From: Hemicentrotus pulcherrimus
Lineage: Eukaryota; Echinodermata; Echinoidea; Camarodonta; Strongylocentrotidae
Assembly (NCBI GenBank): GCA_003118195.1
Contig: BEXV01000253.1
Location: 183,404 to 247,403 of the forward strand
Direction: 5' to 3'
DNA: 64,000 nucleotides
Part shown: positions 48,608-60,794 of the stretch, one piece after another
Numbering within the stretch: the first letter of the stretch is position 1
How the letters are laid out: every line of letters starts with the position of its first letter
The notes under the pieces: generated by a model
Database searches by the model: none
Seen by the model: the letters and a program-made list of their open reading frames with translations, nothing else
Told to the model about the DNA's origin: nothing
Made by a program: the position numbers and the translations under genes

Positions 48608-51600
48608 CGAATGGAAAACATTCATTATTTGTTTTATACAACATCAAAGAAGATCTAATAGAACGTTAATCAACAAATTATATTAAGGATAAATTAAAGT
48701 TGGAGTCAAGCCTTCTCCATTACATTCATATTGCCTGTGTGTCAGATACACGCAGGGATACGCGCACGGCAGAGAGGTACGCAGTCTAGTCTGCATATAA
48801 CCAAAAATGCACGGTCATGCAATATAACGTCTATTGAATATCGTGTAACCAACAATCCTCAAATAAAATGACAAGGATCCACGTAGGTGTTGTATAAAAC
48901 ATAATATTAAATAACTAGGCATCATGCGCATAAAGAGAGCAGAGATCCATTTATCATTTGTACATCATACACATTGCATTGATATTATGCAATTAATAAA
49001 TGGTTTCAAGTTGTGTAAAATTTTTGTCTAAAACTTTTTCAAATCATTTTTTTTTTCTTCAACTTTCCCTTCCCTTCCCTTCTCCAAAGAATTATTCAAA
49101 ATAACTTTAACTAAAAAAAAAATTTCTCTTACTTTCTGCCATAATTGTAAAACTCAACTGTACCTTGGAGGCTCTGTTATCTTCATCTTTCAGCTCAACT
49201 TATAAATGGAGTCAACCTTTAAACAAATTTACCATGGTTTTGTTTCCATGAATTATGTACCAACATGAAAACTGAATAAAATGAATAGAACATATGCATA
49301 TTTCATAACATGAGTGAATCGTTTATTGGACGATACCATTGCAACACACAGCGGTAAACAGGATACAAAAATACATAGTGTTTACACAATGTGCTGAACA
49401 CACAAATGACAATGACAAGTTTAATGACAACATTGACAATTGGTAAACAAAATCATGACCTTACTCCTTAACTGTAATGCTTTCTTATGAATAAATTTAT
49501 GTGAAATCATTACAAAATAAAACTACAATTTGATAAAAAACTGAATGCATACTCTATACTCCAACAAACAAAAATGGCTTCCCAGGACCTTACTAAACTG
49601 AAATGCTTTCTTATGAATCAATTTATGTAAACTCATGATAAAATAAACTACATTTTGATAAAAACCTGAATGCGTACTCTATACTCCAGCAAACAAAAAT
49701 GGCTTGTTAGGATCTGACTAAAAGATAAACATGAAAACCTGTACTTTACCCAAATCAAGCAGAAAGTTTTAATATACTTGAACAAAAATGCCCCTTAGAT
49801 TCAACTATTCAGTAATAAACAAAATATTGTGCAAAATAGGACCCCCTTCCCCTACCCTTGCTTGAATTCAAACTGACTTACTCCAACAGGTAAATTTTGA
49901 ACTCTTGACATCGTCATCATAGTTGGTACACAAAGAGAGGTAATGAAAGGTACCGGTACACATAGTGTATGTACATGTCAACAACAAATGCGGTATACAG
50001 ATCGTCTTTGTTTATACAATGCATGCTACCATTTAAACATTCTAAAGCCAGTACACGTTCTTAGAATGGTCCACAGTGCCAAGATATGGACAGAACACAC
50101 AAAGCTATCTAAAATGAAAGTCAATAATTCTTTGTACATTTGATACATGAATACACATTTTTTTTTTTTTTTTTTTTTTCTCTGTCCTTTCTCTGAACTC
50201 ACCAATTCTTATTCCTGTACTATCTCGAGATACAACCTTCCGAAGATAAAAAGATTGTATACGTATCACTCTCCAATGCTAAAGCTCTACATAAACATAC
50301 TAACGATTACGCAATTTTGATTTGGTATCATTATATATACTTCTAGTACATGTACACGACCTACACTATGGCACAGACTTTTTTTTTTCTTTATCTTTTC
50401 TTTCTGTAAAGAAAAAGCTTTGTATAAATCACAAAAAAGTGGCTACCATGTGTACATGTGCTATTAACATATTGAGTGAAATATACAACAGCTACTTTGA
50501 AACAAAATCAATCGTCAATGATTATAAAAGAATAGATATCTGCTGCGCAGGGGATCAGACAAGTATCTAAAGTATAAATTGCAAGCTCGTATGGTCTAAA
50601 CTCCGCTTACGCTTGCTCACTCAATGTCAAATTGTGTATGCATGACTGATCCAAAATCCCTGAATAAGAGACACCTTATTCACTTTTTGAGGCTGCTTTG
50701 TGGGAAATGTGAAATCCACAATTCATGAGTGCTCTAGGGAAGTAGATACATGTACCTGAGCCACGTAGAAACATTAAAAAATGAAGGTTCTAAACAATGC
50801 ATGGAGATGCTCAAATAGGGGCGTTTTACAATACACATGTTATCGGTTTTTACATGTTAAATGGGGGGGGGGGGATCAGGTTAATTGTTAAAATTGTCTC
50901 TTTTTTGTAAAAATAAAGGGGGTCATTTTGGTTTTCTGGATCAATCAATGTGTTACAATTGTTGATAGAGAGAGTACATGTACATCCCCAGCATTATAAG
51001 CTATCAAGCGTGCGATTATACATTCAAGAGGCTACACAAAGGACTGCCTTTACGGCCCCTGAATACATACAGCAAATCAATCACAACCTTTGTATTTTGC
51101 CCCAGAACACACACACACACAACATCAAATCCAACTTCAATATGAAATCAATCCTGCGCCTGCCTGTGCAGCAGGAATAGATGTAAACCAGTAATAAAAT
51201 CACTGTCACTTCAAAATATAAACCAAATCGGTCAATTAGGCAACTATTCACAACATTCAAAATACTACCTCATCATTTATACAGTAATGAATCATTAAAT
51301 ATCTTGAAATTAAAAAATACACTTAACATGAACAATCTAAAATAGTAAATTCTAAATCTTGCTAAAATTTTCTTGTAATTTCTTTCTCAAGAGAAAAAAA
51401 AAGGCAAAATATGCATTTTATTGTTTCTAGAGCTCCGATGCCTGCTAATGCATAGCTCCAATATTCCAGCTGCGTAGTTTCATTTTCATCACAATTAAGC
51501 CCTCTCATCATTAAACGTTATTCCAGCTGCTCTCCGGTCAACATAAAAATACTTTCTGGTCCTTAGTTTTAAAGAAGAGAGTTTTGATACTCCTTTTGGG

Positions 51601-51638
51601 GAATTTAGATAGGACTGTATATACACATCCCATTAAAA
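48608..51638. other. Unassigned AT-rich sequence
   Basis: It holds a T20 tract at 50.16-50.18 kb (poly-A on the minus strand) and the tandem duplication at 49.46 kb. A minus-strand AATAAA at about 49.32 kb could end a transcript, but nothing else supports that. Confidence 0.4.
49457..49714. repeat. Tandem duplication, period about 126-129 bases
   Basis: Both units contain GACCTTACT, ATGCTTTCTTATGAAT, TTTGATAAAAA, CTGAATGC, TACTCTATACTCC and CAAACAAAAATGGCTT in the same order. Confidence 0.85.
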
Positions 51639-51832
51639 TACAGTCAAACCTGCTTTAGTGACCACCTGTCTACAAAGACCACCTGTCTACAAAGGCAACA
51701 TTTGTTGTTTCCCTTGAAAATGGTTTCTCATTGAATCATATACTGAAGGAACCTGTCTACAAAGACCACCTGTCTACAAAGGCCACTTTTTGTGTTTCCC
51801 TTGGGTGGTCGCTATAGACAGGTTTGACTGTA
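51639..51832. mobile_element. TA-flanked inverted-repeat element with internal repeats
   Basis: It starts TACAGTCAAACCTG and ends CAGGTTTGACTGTA, inside TA dinucleotides as in Tc1/mariner-like insertions. The interior repeats ACCTGTCTACAAAGACCACC twice and CTACAAAGG...TTTCCCTTG twice. It has no coding capacity. A decayed relative lies at 60.8 kb. Confidence 0.75.
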
Positions 51833-53691
51833 CAAGAATAAAACACTAGGAAACAATTTATCAGTATGGTATGACGTTTCAATGCCTGGTGTGCACTCCA
51901 ATCTCTGAGTTTGAAACTCCATATAGCCGACAAGCTTAACCTGTCGACTACTGGATTCTCAAACTCCCATAGACTTACTACAAGGACCACCCAGTTGCGG
52001 TACGCAGAAGGTTCAAGTACACTCTGCACTTTGGGCTAGATTGATAACTTTACAAATCAAGATGATTAAGAGGGACATGATATTCTCTTTTTTTAAATAT
52101 TAATAACCCTTGATATTGAAAATTTGATCAGTTCATTGTTTATAACATTCATAAACTTCTTTCTTAGATAATCCATAGTGTACATGAATATTGTTATTGA
52201 ATTCTTCATTACATTGCTTTTTCTGAGGTTATGATCCTAAAGCAGTTTAGAGATGGAGGTTTATTCTATTCTATCTTCTTCTTCTTCTTGCCAATGAGTT
52301 GACAAAAGCAGAAACAAAAAAAATAATCTAAATTAATTATCATAAACAACCTTAAAACTTTCAATGATTAATAAGTCCCACAACAGTGATTTTCCAATCG
52401 GAAGCTATTAACCTTCACATTAACACAAAATAATGGTCTTCATATAAAAAGTATTAAAATGAGAACTTTAATAAAGACCGTCAAACATGTAGCATTTATA
52501 AGATAAAGGCTGTACATCTCACTTTTCTAAAATTTATAACGAGATTTAGAAGAATTATAAAGTGAACAACATTCTCCAAGTACTCCATTGTTACTGACTG
52601 TGGTGGTAGAAGTTTAAAATAGCAGTAGACTGCTTATTTCTTGTATTGATCAGAACTAAAATTGGACACACACACTGTTATAATGGTTGACCAAACTCTT
52701 AAGAGCAAAACAAACCTAATTCACTTATTCAATGCAGCCGTTGATGTTTAAAAGGAGAATCGCCCAGTCCACATCAGAAAAATGTATAAAAAAATAACAT
52801 TTCTTAAAATATAGAGAGATAAGTCTGTCTCACTTTTGTCTTAAAATTCATCTACTCTCTCCACACAGTTTGCATGCAGCATCATTATCACAAGGAAGAG
52901 GACAAAAACTAAATAAGATGGTATTTATGTTCATCAATAGGTAAATATATACGTCACATACAATTTTAACATCATGTTCACAACGCTACCATTCACAAGA
53001 GCATACCAGTAGCCATACTGAAACAAGAAGTTCTCCTTGCACAAGAGCACAGTAGTAGAACATAGAGGATTTATAGAAATCCATCTTCCCAATACTTTGT
53101 TTAGCATGATTTATCATTTTATATCCTCAGTGAGAATTTAAATGTATGTACGTTCTAAATGCGCGTCTGAGGAGTGTAACACAAAGATTTGCAATCAATC
53201 GCAGTAGCCAATCAAGAACATTGTTGCAGGGGCATCTTGTTTAATATCTGACCCAGAACCTAACAGAATGGATGATTCAAATTGACAATCGATTGCAGAT
53301 TTTAGTGTTACACCGCTCTGATTTTGTAAAAGCATCTCCAGTGATAGAAAGACATTAGGCACATGAATGTTATAGGTGCTTTTATGCCCTTCTGCAAGTG
53401 AACTTTTAACAATGTGGTACATTAATAGAAGTAGCTTTTGAAAACGGAGCCAGACCAGAATCACATAAGCATTTATATTAGCCTAGAACATGATAAAGCT
53501 CACAAAATCACAACAAAATAAACATGATATGCATCTTATATGTACTTGACACTTCTACTACTGTTACATAAGAAAAGCATCACCAAAGTTAGGTAAAGAA
53601 TGTTGACATAAAGAAAGATTCAACACTGTTGGGCAGATTATTACAATTGGCAGAGGTGATGGATTGGGAAAATAAAATGAAACAGAGATAA

Positions 53692-53724
<33 letters not shown>

Positions 53725-54688
53725 AAACAGAAGATTGGGGAATGAAAGTCAAAGAAAATAGGAGGAGCAAGAATAAGCATAAAAGGAAAGATTCTCTTCC
53801 TTTACTGTGTTCAGCAGTACGCAAATTAAATAAGGCTCTACATCACAAAGAATATTTGCAATACCAGCGACTGGGTATTTACCTCCCCACATAAAATCCA
53901 ATGTTTTTCTCAATTTCCTTTGGTTTTCTTTGTTTACACAATACCATGATTTAACCATCATAGTTAATATTCTCTGCAGTAATAACATCTAGCCATTATT
54001 TAATGGTCATTATGCAGTCATTATTACATGATTAACAGAGCATGAGAGTTGCGAAAGAGGAGTCTGCAGTCATTTCATCTCCAGTGTGTTTTGAGTGACA
54101 GCCAAATTTTTACTATACTAGTAAAACCAACCACTTGATACCTCAAGGAGGTTCTCACTTGTTTAAAATGAATCAGACCGAGATTAAAGCCAGTGCTGGA
54201 GTTCAATTTTTTAGTAAAATCAAGCTCTATGGATATCAGTATAGGCTCCCTTTTTGACTTTGTCACATTAAAAAACGATTCTTTCAAAGGAAGTCCAGTT
54301 CACACTAGCCTGTGTTCCTGTTGGTAAGCTGAGCATCACTGCTGCAGTACAATGCTGTGTGGTGCACAACCCCTATTGAGCAGGAATCTCAAACTCTACT
54401 TTCCACAGTGAGAATGACACAATGAGGGTTTGATAGAAGGAGAATATAAGGTAGCATAACCAACCCACATTCACATGCAACATAATATGTATACGAGAAA
54501 GATTCACGCAAAACAAATATGGGTGCTGTAATTTCACATACTCGGTAGAACTTTCGATCCAGCAGTCTGTGTACTTCGATCGCAATATCTGCCCACAATC
54601 AATTATTTTCAGCCATGAATAACATAATGAGCAACATTTCTCTCTCTATATATATATACACATCCATTCAGAGGGCCTTAATATAATA
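51833..54688. other. Unassigned AT-rich sequence
   Basis: Apart from the CAGA microsatellite no feature was recognised. Frames of 60-90 codons on the minus strand look like chance. Confidence 0.45.
53692..53724. repeat. (CAGA)n microsatellite
   Basis: There are about eight perfect ACAG units. Minus-strand frames with Leu-Ser-Val-Cys repeats are its translation. Confidence 0.96.
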
Positions 54689-55066
54689 GAGTGGTGAAGT
54701 GTGACATCATCAAAAATCTATTTTTGGAATTTCTCAACTTTTCTTCATTTTCAGAAAGGGCATCACAAATAATGTACATGTCGAAAACCAATTGAATATG
54801 TTAAGTATTGGCTGACCATCTGAATAAAAAGACTTCCTATAGAACTCAGTGTTATATTGCTCAGGTTCATAATATTATGAGCTAGAGCAATTTAACACTG
54901 AGTTCCTATAGGAAATATATTTATTCAGATGGTCATATCTCAGCCAATACTTAACATATTCAATTGGTTTTCAATATTTGGACATTATTTTTTATGCTCT
55001 TTTGGAAAAGAAAACATTGAGAAATTCCAAAAAATACAATTGTATGATGTCACAGCTTTGGTACTC
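54689..55066. mobile_element. Large foldback element, arms about 170 bases
   Basis: Left-arm blocks TGACATCAT, GGAATTTCTCAA, CCAATTGAATATGTTAAGTA and CTCAGTGTTATATTGCT reappear in reverse order and complemented on the right (AGCAATTTAACACTGAG, TACTTAACATATTCAATTGG, TTGAGAAATTCC, ATGATGTCA). The loop is short and centres near 54.88 kb. It could form a very long hairpin if transcribed. No target duplication is clear. Confidence 0.8.
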
Positions 55067-55080
55067 CATTGAATATTCAT

Positions 55081-55132
55081 TATTTAAGGATACTGTATGC
55101 TACACCTATTTAAGGATAGTGTATGCTACACC
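55081..55132. repeat. Tandem duplication, 26 bases x2
   Basis: TATTTAAGGATACTGTATGC followed by TACACC is repeated directly with one base change. It abuts the foldback element at 54.7-55.07 kb. Confidence 0.9.
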
Positions 55133-55507
55133 ATGAGGACAGGATAGTGCATGTGTTGGCTACAATATTCCATATCTATGTACAAGTGGCGCTATGTACA
55201 GCATTATCACATTGAGAATGGCAAAATGAATATCTTCATACTGAACATGTCATACACATAACATTTATAAACAGACTTTATGTATAAAATGAAACAGTAC
55301 ATTTATGTTTTGTTTCTCTATTCTCTACACCTGTTTAATCTCCCAATATACAACCTGATCCTGTGTGCTTTCACAGTCCTCTAGATCTGTACAAACACTA
55401 CTTAGAATATCAAGGTCTCAACTATCAACATCACCTGCCACTTGTTGACACTAACCGAGAACACCAACTTGAAATGAAGGTATGAGACTGAGCTAGCTAT
55501 GACATTC

Positions 55508-55545
55508 AAACCAATTACCTCAATTACCTCAATTACCTCAATTAC
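55508..55545. repeat. CAATTACCT tandem repeat
   Basis: CAATTACCT is repeated three times in direct succession, with a fourth partial unit. Confidence 0.9.
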
Positions 55546-55591
55546 CAGTCAATGTTCACAAATGTGTCCCATTTTCTCTCACGCTCTCTCT

Positions 55592-55592
55592 T

Positions 55593-55648
<56 letters not shown>
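55592..55648. repeat. (TC)n microsatellite
   Basis: There are about 24 pure TC units. Both strands give long but meaningless frames (Ser/Leu and Arg/Glu). Confidence 0.97.
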
Positions 55649-55651
<3 letters not shown>

Positions 55652-57792
55652 GATACATGTCAAAGGAGATTGAAGCCCTGTTACTGTATACTACCCTGCA
55701 AAAAAGGATATTTACATGTAGGAACAGATTACAGCTTTCAATTGCATTGTCCATTACATAACCTTATTCCTTTTCCCCTTTCCATCCCTCATACTACTGT
55801 AAGAAGTGAAAAAAATGCTGGAATTTCTGATACTGTTTTGATTTTTTGTTTTCTGAGTTCAAGGCACAGCTTACTTAAAAGCTGGACCAGAAAAGGAGAC
55901 CACAGAAGTGTCATTCTTCCAGTTTCTCCATATCAAGCTCAACCTGCCAATTTGCTTCAAGATGCAGTTCAGGGCAAAAATGTTCAATTTTGACAACATT
56001 TAATAACTTTTTAGATTTAAATTCTTAATTGCACTAAGCTTTGATTAGTAATACTAACATGAATACAGAGGCGAGTAATGATCGAGCTACGTTCCTAAAT
56101 TTTGAAAACCTGAGATATTCTTGCCGTTCTGTTGGCGCTACCTACAAAGTAAAAAGTTATGGAAGTTTCTTTAGCTAAAACTACCTTTTACACAATACTT
56201 GAGCTTTCAAAGACTTACTTAACTACCAATCAGAGAAACGGAGGCCAATTGCAATGGGATACTCTTTCCACTAAAAGATACATAGCTTACCTAGCACTGC
56301 ATACATTGCTTACAGAAACAAGAAGATTTATTAAAGATAACATGAGATATCATCCTAAGACTACTTTTTATTTTTGCAAATTGAGGTATCATGCTAGTTG
56401 GGTTCCTGATGAGATGGGTTTTATGATGAAGAATTTCACCTAGGCCGCTTTCACCCGTCATGGCAATGGTGCCATCTGTGTCTCCTGGTAGCCTGCCTGT
56501 CTGGTGACTTTCATTCACCAGTGATGTCTCAACATCGTCCTCACTGCCAGGAACAATCTTGTCTCAAAGACATCTGAATGGTGCTAACCCTGTTAACATG
56601 TCACAATCTATCTTCTGTCTCCAACATTTACTTCTAGAAAAGAAAAGGGGGTATTCCTTAAAGTGATCCTATCTTGATAACTTGCTTACCAGGTTGTTTC
56701 ACATTTCTCTCCACAATGCATGTTTGCATTTCAAACACATCCATCTCTTGATATCTTTTGGATTCCATTTCAGATGACCCAATATATTGAGCTCTTTCTG
56801 GGGTTCCAAACATACAAGCTGCCTCTAAAGAATTCCATAGCTAGAGTCCTCATCACAGCTTTTTTTCGTCTTCCATAACTTGTTGTTTACCTGGCAGCTC
56901 ATTTGTATGATTTTAACAAGACATACAAGATTTCTATTGTATCAGGAACAGATAATCCCCTGATATAACATATGACCAGGATCATTCCTCAGACAAATGT
57001 CACAAACCACTTTCTGCTCGTCTCAAGAAGATCATGAAACTAATACTCTCTTGCCCCATAATCTGCCTCTTTGAAACACAATGAATTCCAATTCTTTGTT
57101 CCGCTGACTTTCATTCAAAACTTTCCAACCTAAGTCATTTCCATGATGCACATCTCCTCAGTGAAGGATGCAGGAGCTGATGTTCATCCAGAGCATTGCA
57201 TGGAATGCAGTAGCACTGCAACTTTGCTATTCCACCAAATCCTGATGTAAGTCGTTGTGTTTAATATGGAATTAGTCACTAAGAGATGACCTGAAGTTTT
57301 GATAATCAATACCAGCGAGATTAAATTTCTTTCACAAGGCTGTCCTGAGCACCAATCAAGGTCTGAACAAATAATTACGATTCCCGCAATGAATTAAAAG
57401 TGTCTTTTTTAATGGGCTCATTAAATCAGGTAGTTTCTACATACCTCAGAACTGACACAATATGATTACAAAGGAACACAAAATGTCATCTTTATCACAG
57501 AATGATAGTGATCTGTTATGAGGAAATTGGTAGTAGTTTTCTCAAAACCCTTGTCCCTAAAGTGCACACGAAAAACTGTACTTTGACGCTTGTCTGTTAG
57601 GTGCACTTTAATGACATACTGAATTCACTGTATCCACCTCCATGTTCTCTTTACGGTGACTTGCACAGTTCTTACGTTTTAAAACAGTCCTACAACACAC
57701 CTCCATTGTCTGCATGCTTGGGAAAGCTCTCTTTCCTTCATTGCGGATATCCTTCGCCAAGACTCCAAGAGGGTTGTTGGATGGACCCCCCA
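55649..57792 (-). other. Downstream flank / possible 3'UTR of the receptor
   Basis: It lies just 3' of the receptor stop codon on the minus strand. Minus-strand AATAAA hexamers at 56367-56372 and 56327-56332 would give a 3'UTR of about 1.4 kb. A stop-free minus-strand frame of about 50 codons at 56.69-56.85 kb ends at a GTAAGC and is unrecognised. Confidence 0.35.
56440..56543 (-). CDS. Candidate exon, unidentified; possibly part of the receptor 3' region
   Basis: Downstream of the last sure receptor exon a 104-base segment is bounded by an acceptor (tgttcctggcag) and a weak donor (CTAG before GTGAAA). It is richer in G and C than its surroundings. Its open frame reads EDDVETSLVNESHQTGRLPG followed by DTDGTIAMTGESGLG, a hydrophilic sequence with no low-complexity bias. 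I do not recognise a family. Its phase does not match the alternative phase-1 donor of the last receptor exon, so if real it may belong to another transcript or to a 3'UTR. Two minus-strand AATAAA hexamers lie just downstream. Confidence 0.25.
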
Positions 57793-58056
57793 CTAGCTGA
57801 GGATGGGGTAGGGGTTAGGAACACCAGGAGGATGCGAGGTAGGGATGATGGCCGAGGGGGGTAGCCTACCCTTGAGGTCGTCCCCGCTCTGCGAGGCGTC
57901 ACAGGTATTCTGCATGTTTGCCGGTGGGAGCAGGACCTCTGGTTCCGAGGGTCCCATCAGACCAGCCAGGGTCTTCTTGATGCGGAGCGCAGTGAGACGG
58001 GCGGCTCCGTTCTGATACCAGCACTCCTTCATCACCTTGGCATAAGATTCCATGAT
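57793..58056 (-). CDS. ALK4/5/7: ALK4/5/7 receptor, last recognised exon with extended C-terminus
   Basis: The acceptor is tcactctgacag and the exon starts in phase 0 with ATC. It encodes [20 protein letters not shown] followed by [13 protein letters not shown], the strongly conserved end of the type I receptor kinase. Human ALK4 and ALK5 stop about ten residues after this point. Here the frame runs on through [20 protein letters not shown] and DDLKG to a TAG stop at 57793-57795, giving a tail of about 45 residues rich in Pro and Ser. An alternative is a donor at AAGG before GTAGGC (exon end 57870), which would join a further unseen exon in phase 1. The kinase part is certain; the exact 3' end is not. 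Two minus-strand AATAAA hexamers at 56367-56372 and 56327-56332 are possible polyadenylation signals. Confidence 0.88.
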   Translation of the reverse strand: MMESYAKVMKECWYQNGAARLTALRIKKTLAGLMGPSEPEVLLPPANMQNTCDASQSGDDLKGRLPPSAIIPTSHPPGVPNPYPILS

Positions 58057-58543
58057 CTGTCAGAGTGAGAATAGGAGCGTGAGGGTTATTAAGTTATTTC
58101 ATATAGAAATAGAAGTTATTCCTTATAGAGCTCCAGTAGGAGAGGTTCTGTAAAATCATGGTGAAAATTTAAACTCGGGCTCTAATAAGCGAATGGACAC
58201 AGCAGCAGAACAGAGATGCTCAGAAATGCAGCAGAAGAATACAGAAAGAGCTGTCAATGCTTATTGGCAAGGCAAATACAAGTAAAAATACATAAACACT
58301 CATGACAATTTTGTATAAATTGGTAGCGTTTGTAGCATATGGCAGCAAGTGTTATTTCAAAGGAGCCAGAAGAAATGCCTTTTTTCAACTTGACAAAAAC
58401 ATTTACATCATTCCATCTTAGTAAATGATCAAATGCAGATTTCATAACCTTTCAAATCTTGCTGCTGCCCAGCGGTTGATTACCGTTTTACAATAGCAAC
58501 CAAAATCCATGCATTGGACCTATATCAAAGAAAGTAAACATAC

Positions 58544-58674
58544 CTTATGACTGTTCCATCTGTTAGGAACCGGTGGTCTCCTCTTCTCAATACACACTAT
58601 CCTCCTCATATCATCAATGGGAGGGTCCATTGGTACCCATGGGTGGTATGGTAGACAAAACTCTTCATAGATAC
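58544..58674 (-). CDS. ALK4/5/7: ALK4/5/7 receptor, exon of the kinase C-lobe (subdomain X)
   Basis: The exon has 131 bases, with acceptor tgtccctcag and donor CATAAG before GTATGT. It starts in phase 1 and ends in phase 0. It encodes [20 protein letters not shown] followed by [20 protein letters not shown] and SHK. Family counterparts read EEYQLPYYDLVPSDPS and then MRKVVC...RPNIPN.W, so spacing is conserved but the loop ([13 protein letters not shown]) is more divergent than the rest of the kinase. No open reading frame of notable size marks this exon; it is recognised from splice sites, frame and homology. Confidence 0.92.
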
Positions 58675-59338
58675 CTGAGGGACAAGGCAAATACAAACAA
58701 AAATAATGAAAACAAAAGTTTTATCCATCACTTATTCTACATTGACCAGAAATATTAATTTATTATTATTTATTTGTTTAATTGCACAATTCAGCCTAAG
58801 CTGCGAGACAGATTTTGAATAAATATACCATTACAAATAATAGAGATGGTCTCTACAAGCAATGTACATGTATATGGGTAATGCAGTTATGGAATATTCT
58901 AAACCCTTTCAATACTATGCCAGACAAAAATATGGATTAAACCCACTGGAATTACATTGAGAAATAAATATGAAATCGTCTCCAATGAGATAACAATTAT
59001 GGTTGTATTAGAAATATGGATGGTACATCACAATATACTTCTGTTTTTTGTTCAACCATGTGTTGAACACCTTTTGACATCATATTAATGAATGAGTATT
59101 ATACTGTTACAGGGTCATGTGATCCATCATCAGAGGCACCAACAGGTTTAATTCAATTATCAAGCAGAGACCCAGACATGTTGGAACTTAATTAGTTCTG
59201 TACAATGTGAAGCCTGAAGAGCCTGAAACAAAGTTCCCAAAATCAGGCAAAATCCTGAAAGCGGACATCTTTGTCTTAATTTCTTTATTGTATTGGGTGA
59301 AGATGGCTGGATTTTCAGAGTGAAAAGTGCAATCTTAC

Positions 59339-59473
59339 CAAATACTTGACATCTTCTTCCAATCTCCCAGAGAACCAATCCAAAGGAGTAGACATCAGCC
59401 CTCTTGAAGGAGTCAAAGTGATTCATGTTAATGGTGTCATCTAATACCTCTGGGGCCATGTAGCGCTTTGTGC
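59339..59473 (-). CDS. ALK4/5/7: ALK4/5/7 receptor, exon with activation-segment APE motif
   Basis: The exon has 135 bases, with acceptor cctcaag and donor TTTG before GTAAGA, phase 1 at both ends. It encodes [20 protein letters not shown], containing the APE motif that ends the activation segment. It continues with [22 protein letters not shown], subdomain IX with the conserved aspartate, and ends in QVF-G. A GTATTT four codons earlier could be mistaken for the donor. The GTAAGA donor was chosen because it keeps the frame into the next exon and restores the family spacing between RRC and EE. Confidence 0.95.
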
Positions 59474-59664
59474 CTTGAGGAAAGAAAAAATTCAGGGTAT
59501 CAAAAATGTATTGGGAATTCTTTCACAAATAAGCTGAGTGATTCATTACCATCATTATTGCCAATTATCAGGAGTATTTTCATCTCAAATAAAAGCACAG
59601 TCTCAATTAAATCATCAATGGAGATCTTAATGGACATCATTATCACCATGATCACTGGAATAGT

Positions 59665-59743
<79 letters not shown>
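59665..59743. repeat. (ATC)n microsatellite in receptor intron
   Basis: There are about 26 uninterrupted ATC units in the 628-base intron between the catalytic-loop and APE exons. On the minus strand it reads as poly-Asp in an open frame of 140 codons and on the plus strand as poly-Ser. Both are translations of the repeat, not genes. Confidence 0.97.
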
Positions 59744-59744
<1 letters not shown>

Positions 59745-60101
59745 TCCCATCATCATCACTATCACCACCATCGCACAGAGTTCTCATCAGAACATAACAC
59801 ACATGATGCTTACACCAACTAAAGGAGACTATCAAATTGAAAGAGCAATACCAAAGGTACGTGTAATCCTCCCTCATCCCCCTTGACAAGGGCATGACAA
59901 TGCCACACTTCCAACCTGCCAAAATGGTGCTCTGAGACGATTTCCTACGGGATGCTGCTAAGCCAGTTCACTTAATGTGGACCAAGGTAAAACAACATCT
60001 TGCAGAGGACCATGCCACCACCATCACAAACCACCCCCATTATCGCTTTAATCATCTCCACCACAACCTCCTAACAACCATCTTGATATGGTTTGATTTA
60101 C

Positions 60102-60248
60102 CTATGCGATTGTTGGGGAAGATGTCCACTGTATCTGTCACAGAGTCATGTCTGACCGCTAGCCCCAAGTCAGCTATGGCACACTGGCCATTACGTTTGA
60201 CCAAGATGTTCTTGGACTTGATGTCCCGGTGGGCAATGGCTGGTTTAC
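60102..60248 (-). CDS. ALK4/5/7: ALK4/5/7 receptor, exon with catalytic loop and DLG motif
   Basis: The exon has 147 bases, with acceptor ttgtttcttcag and donor ATAG before GTAAAT, phase 1 at both ends. It encodes the catalytic loop [11 protein letters not shown], with the catalytic aspartate and the downstream lysine and asparagine. It also carries the magnesium-binding DLG motif in [19 protein letters not shown], where DLG replaces DFG as is normal for TGF-beta type I receptors. All active-site residues that can be checked are present, so the kinase should be active. It sits 794 bases downstream of the L45 exon; that intron holds a decayed inverted-repeat transposon at 60.8-61.0 kb. Confidence 0.96.
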
Positions 60249-60794
60249 CTGAAGAAACAAACAAGCAAACAAATGCGTTCCAGTCATAAGATTCATGTTC
60301 TGACTTACTCACACAAAGCCATACTACTAATCAATCAATAGAATTTGCAAATTTATATTCAACATAATTAGAAGGTATTGTTTATACTTATACATCTCTT
60401 ATTTCTTGGAAAATTGATTTGATTCAGATGATAATACTTCTTCATGATTACCAAAACCCAATAATGGCCCAAAATTATTAATTCTCACAATTTAGTCTCT
60501 AAGGTGGGATTTCCAAAGCTATAGGTGTGTGATTAGCTTCACATCATAAGGCATCCTTATTTTAACTGATCACAATAAAGTCATTGATGATAGCAAACCA
60601 TTATCATTGTGATAGAGGAAATATATCATGGCCTATGACTGAATAATCCTTGGAGTTAGTCAGATGAATAACTATTTTCCTTAAACTTCCATCATACCCA
60701 GGACTGTTTTTAGCTGATGAGTAATTGAAAATATCTGTCTTCTCCAATATAACATGGTTCACCCGCTATTCTCTAGAAATATATGGGTGAATAA

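Noticed and set aside
59468..59922. Poly-Asp and poly-Ser frames
   Set aside because: Translation of the ATC repeat inside a receptor intron.
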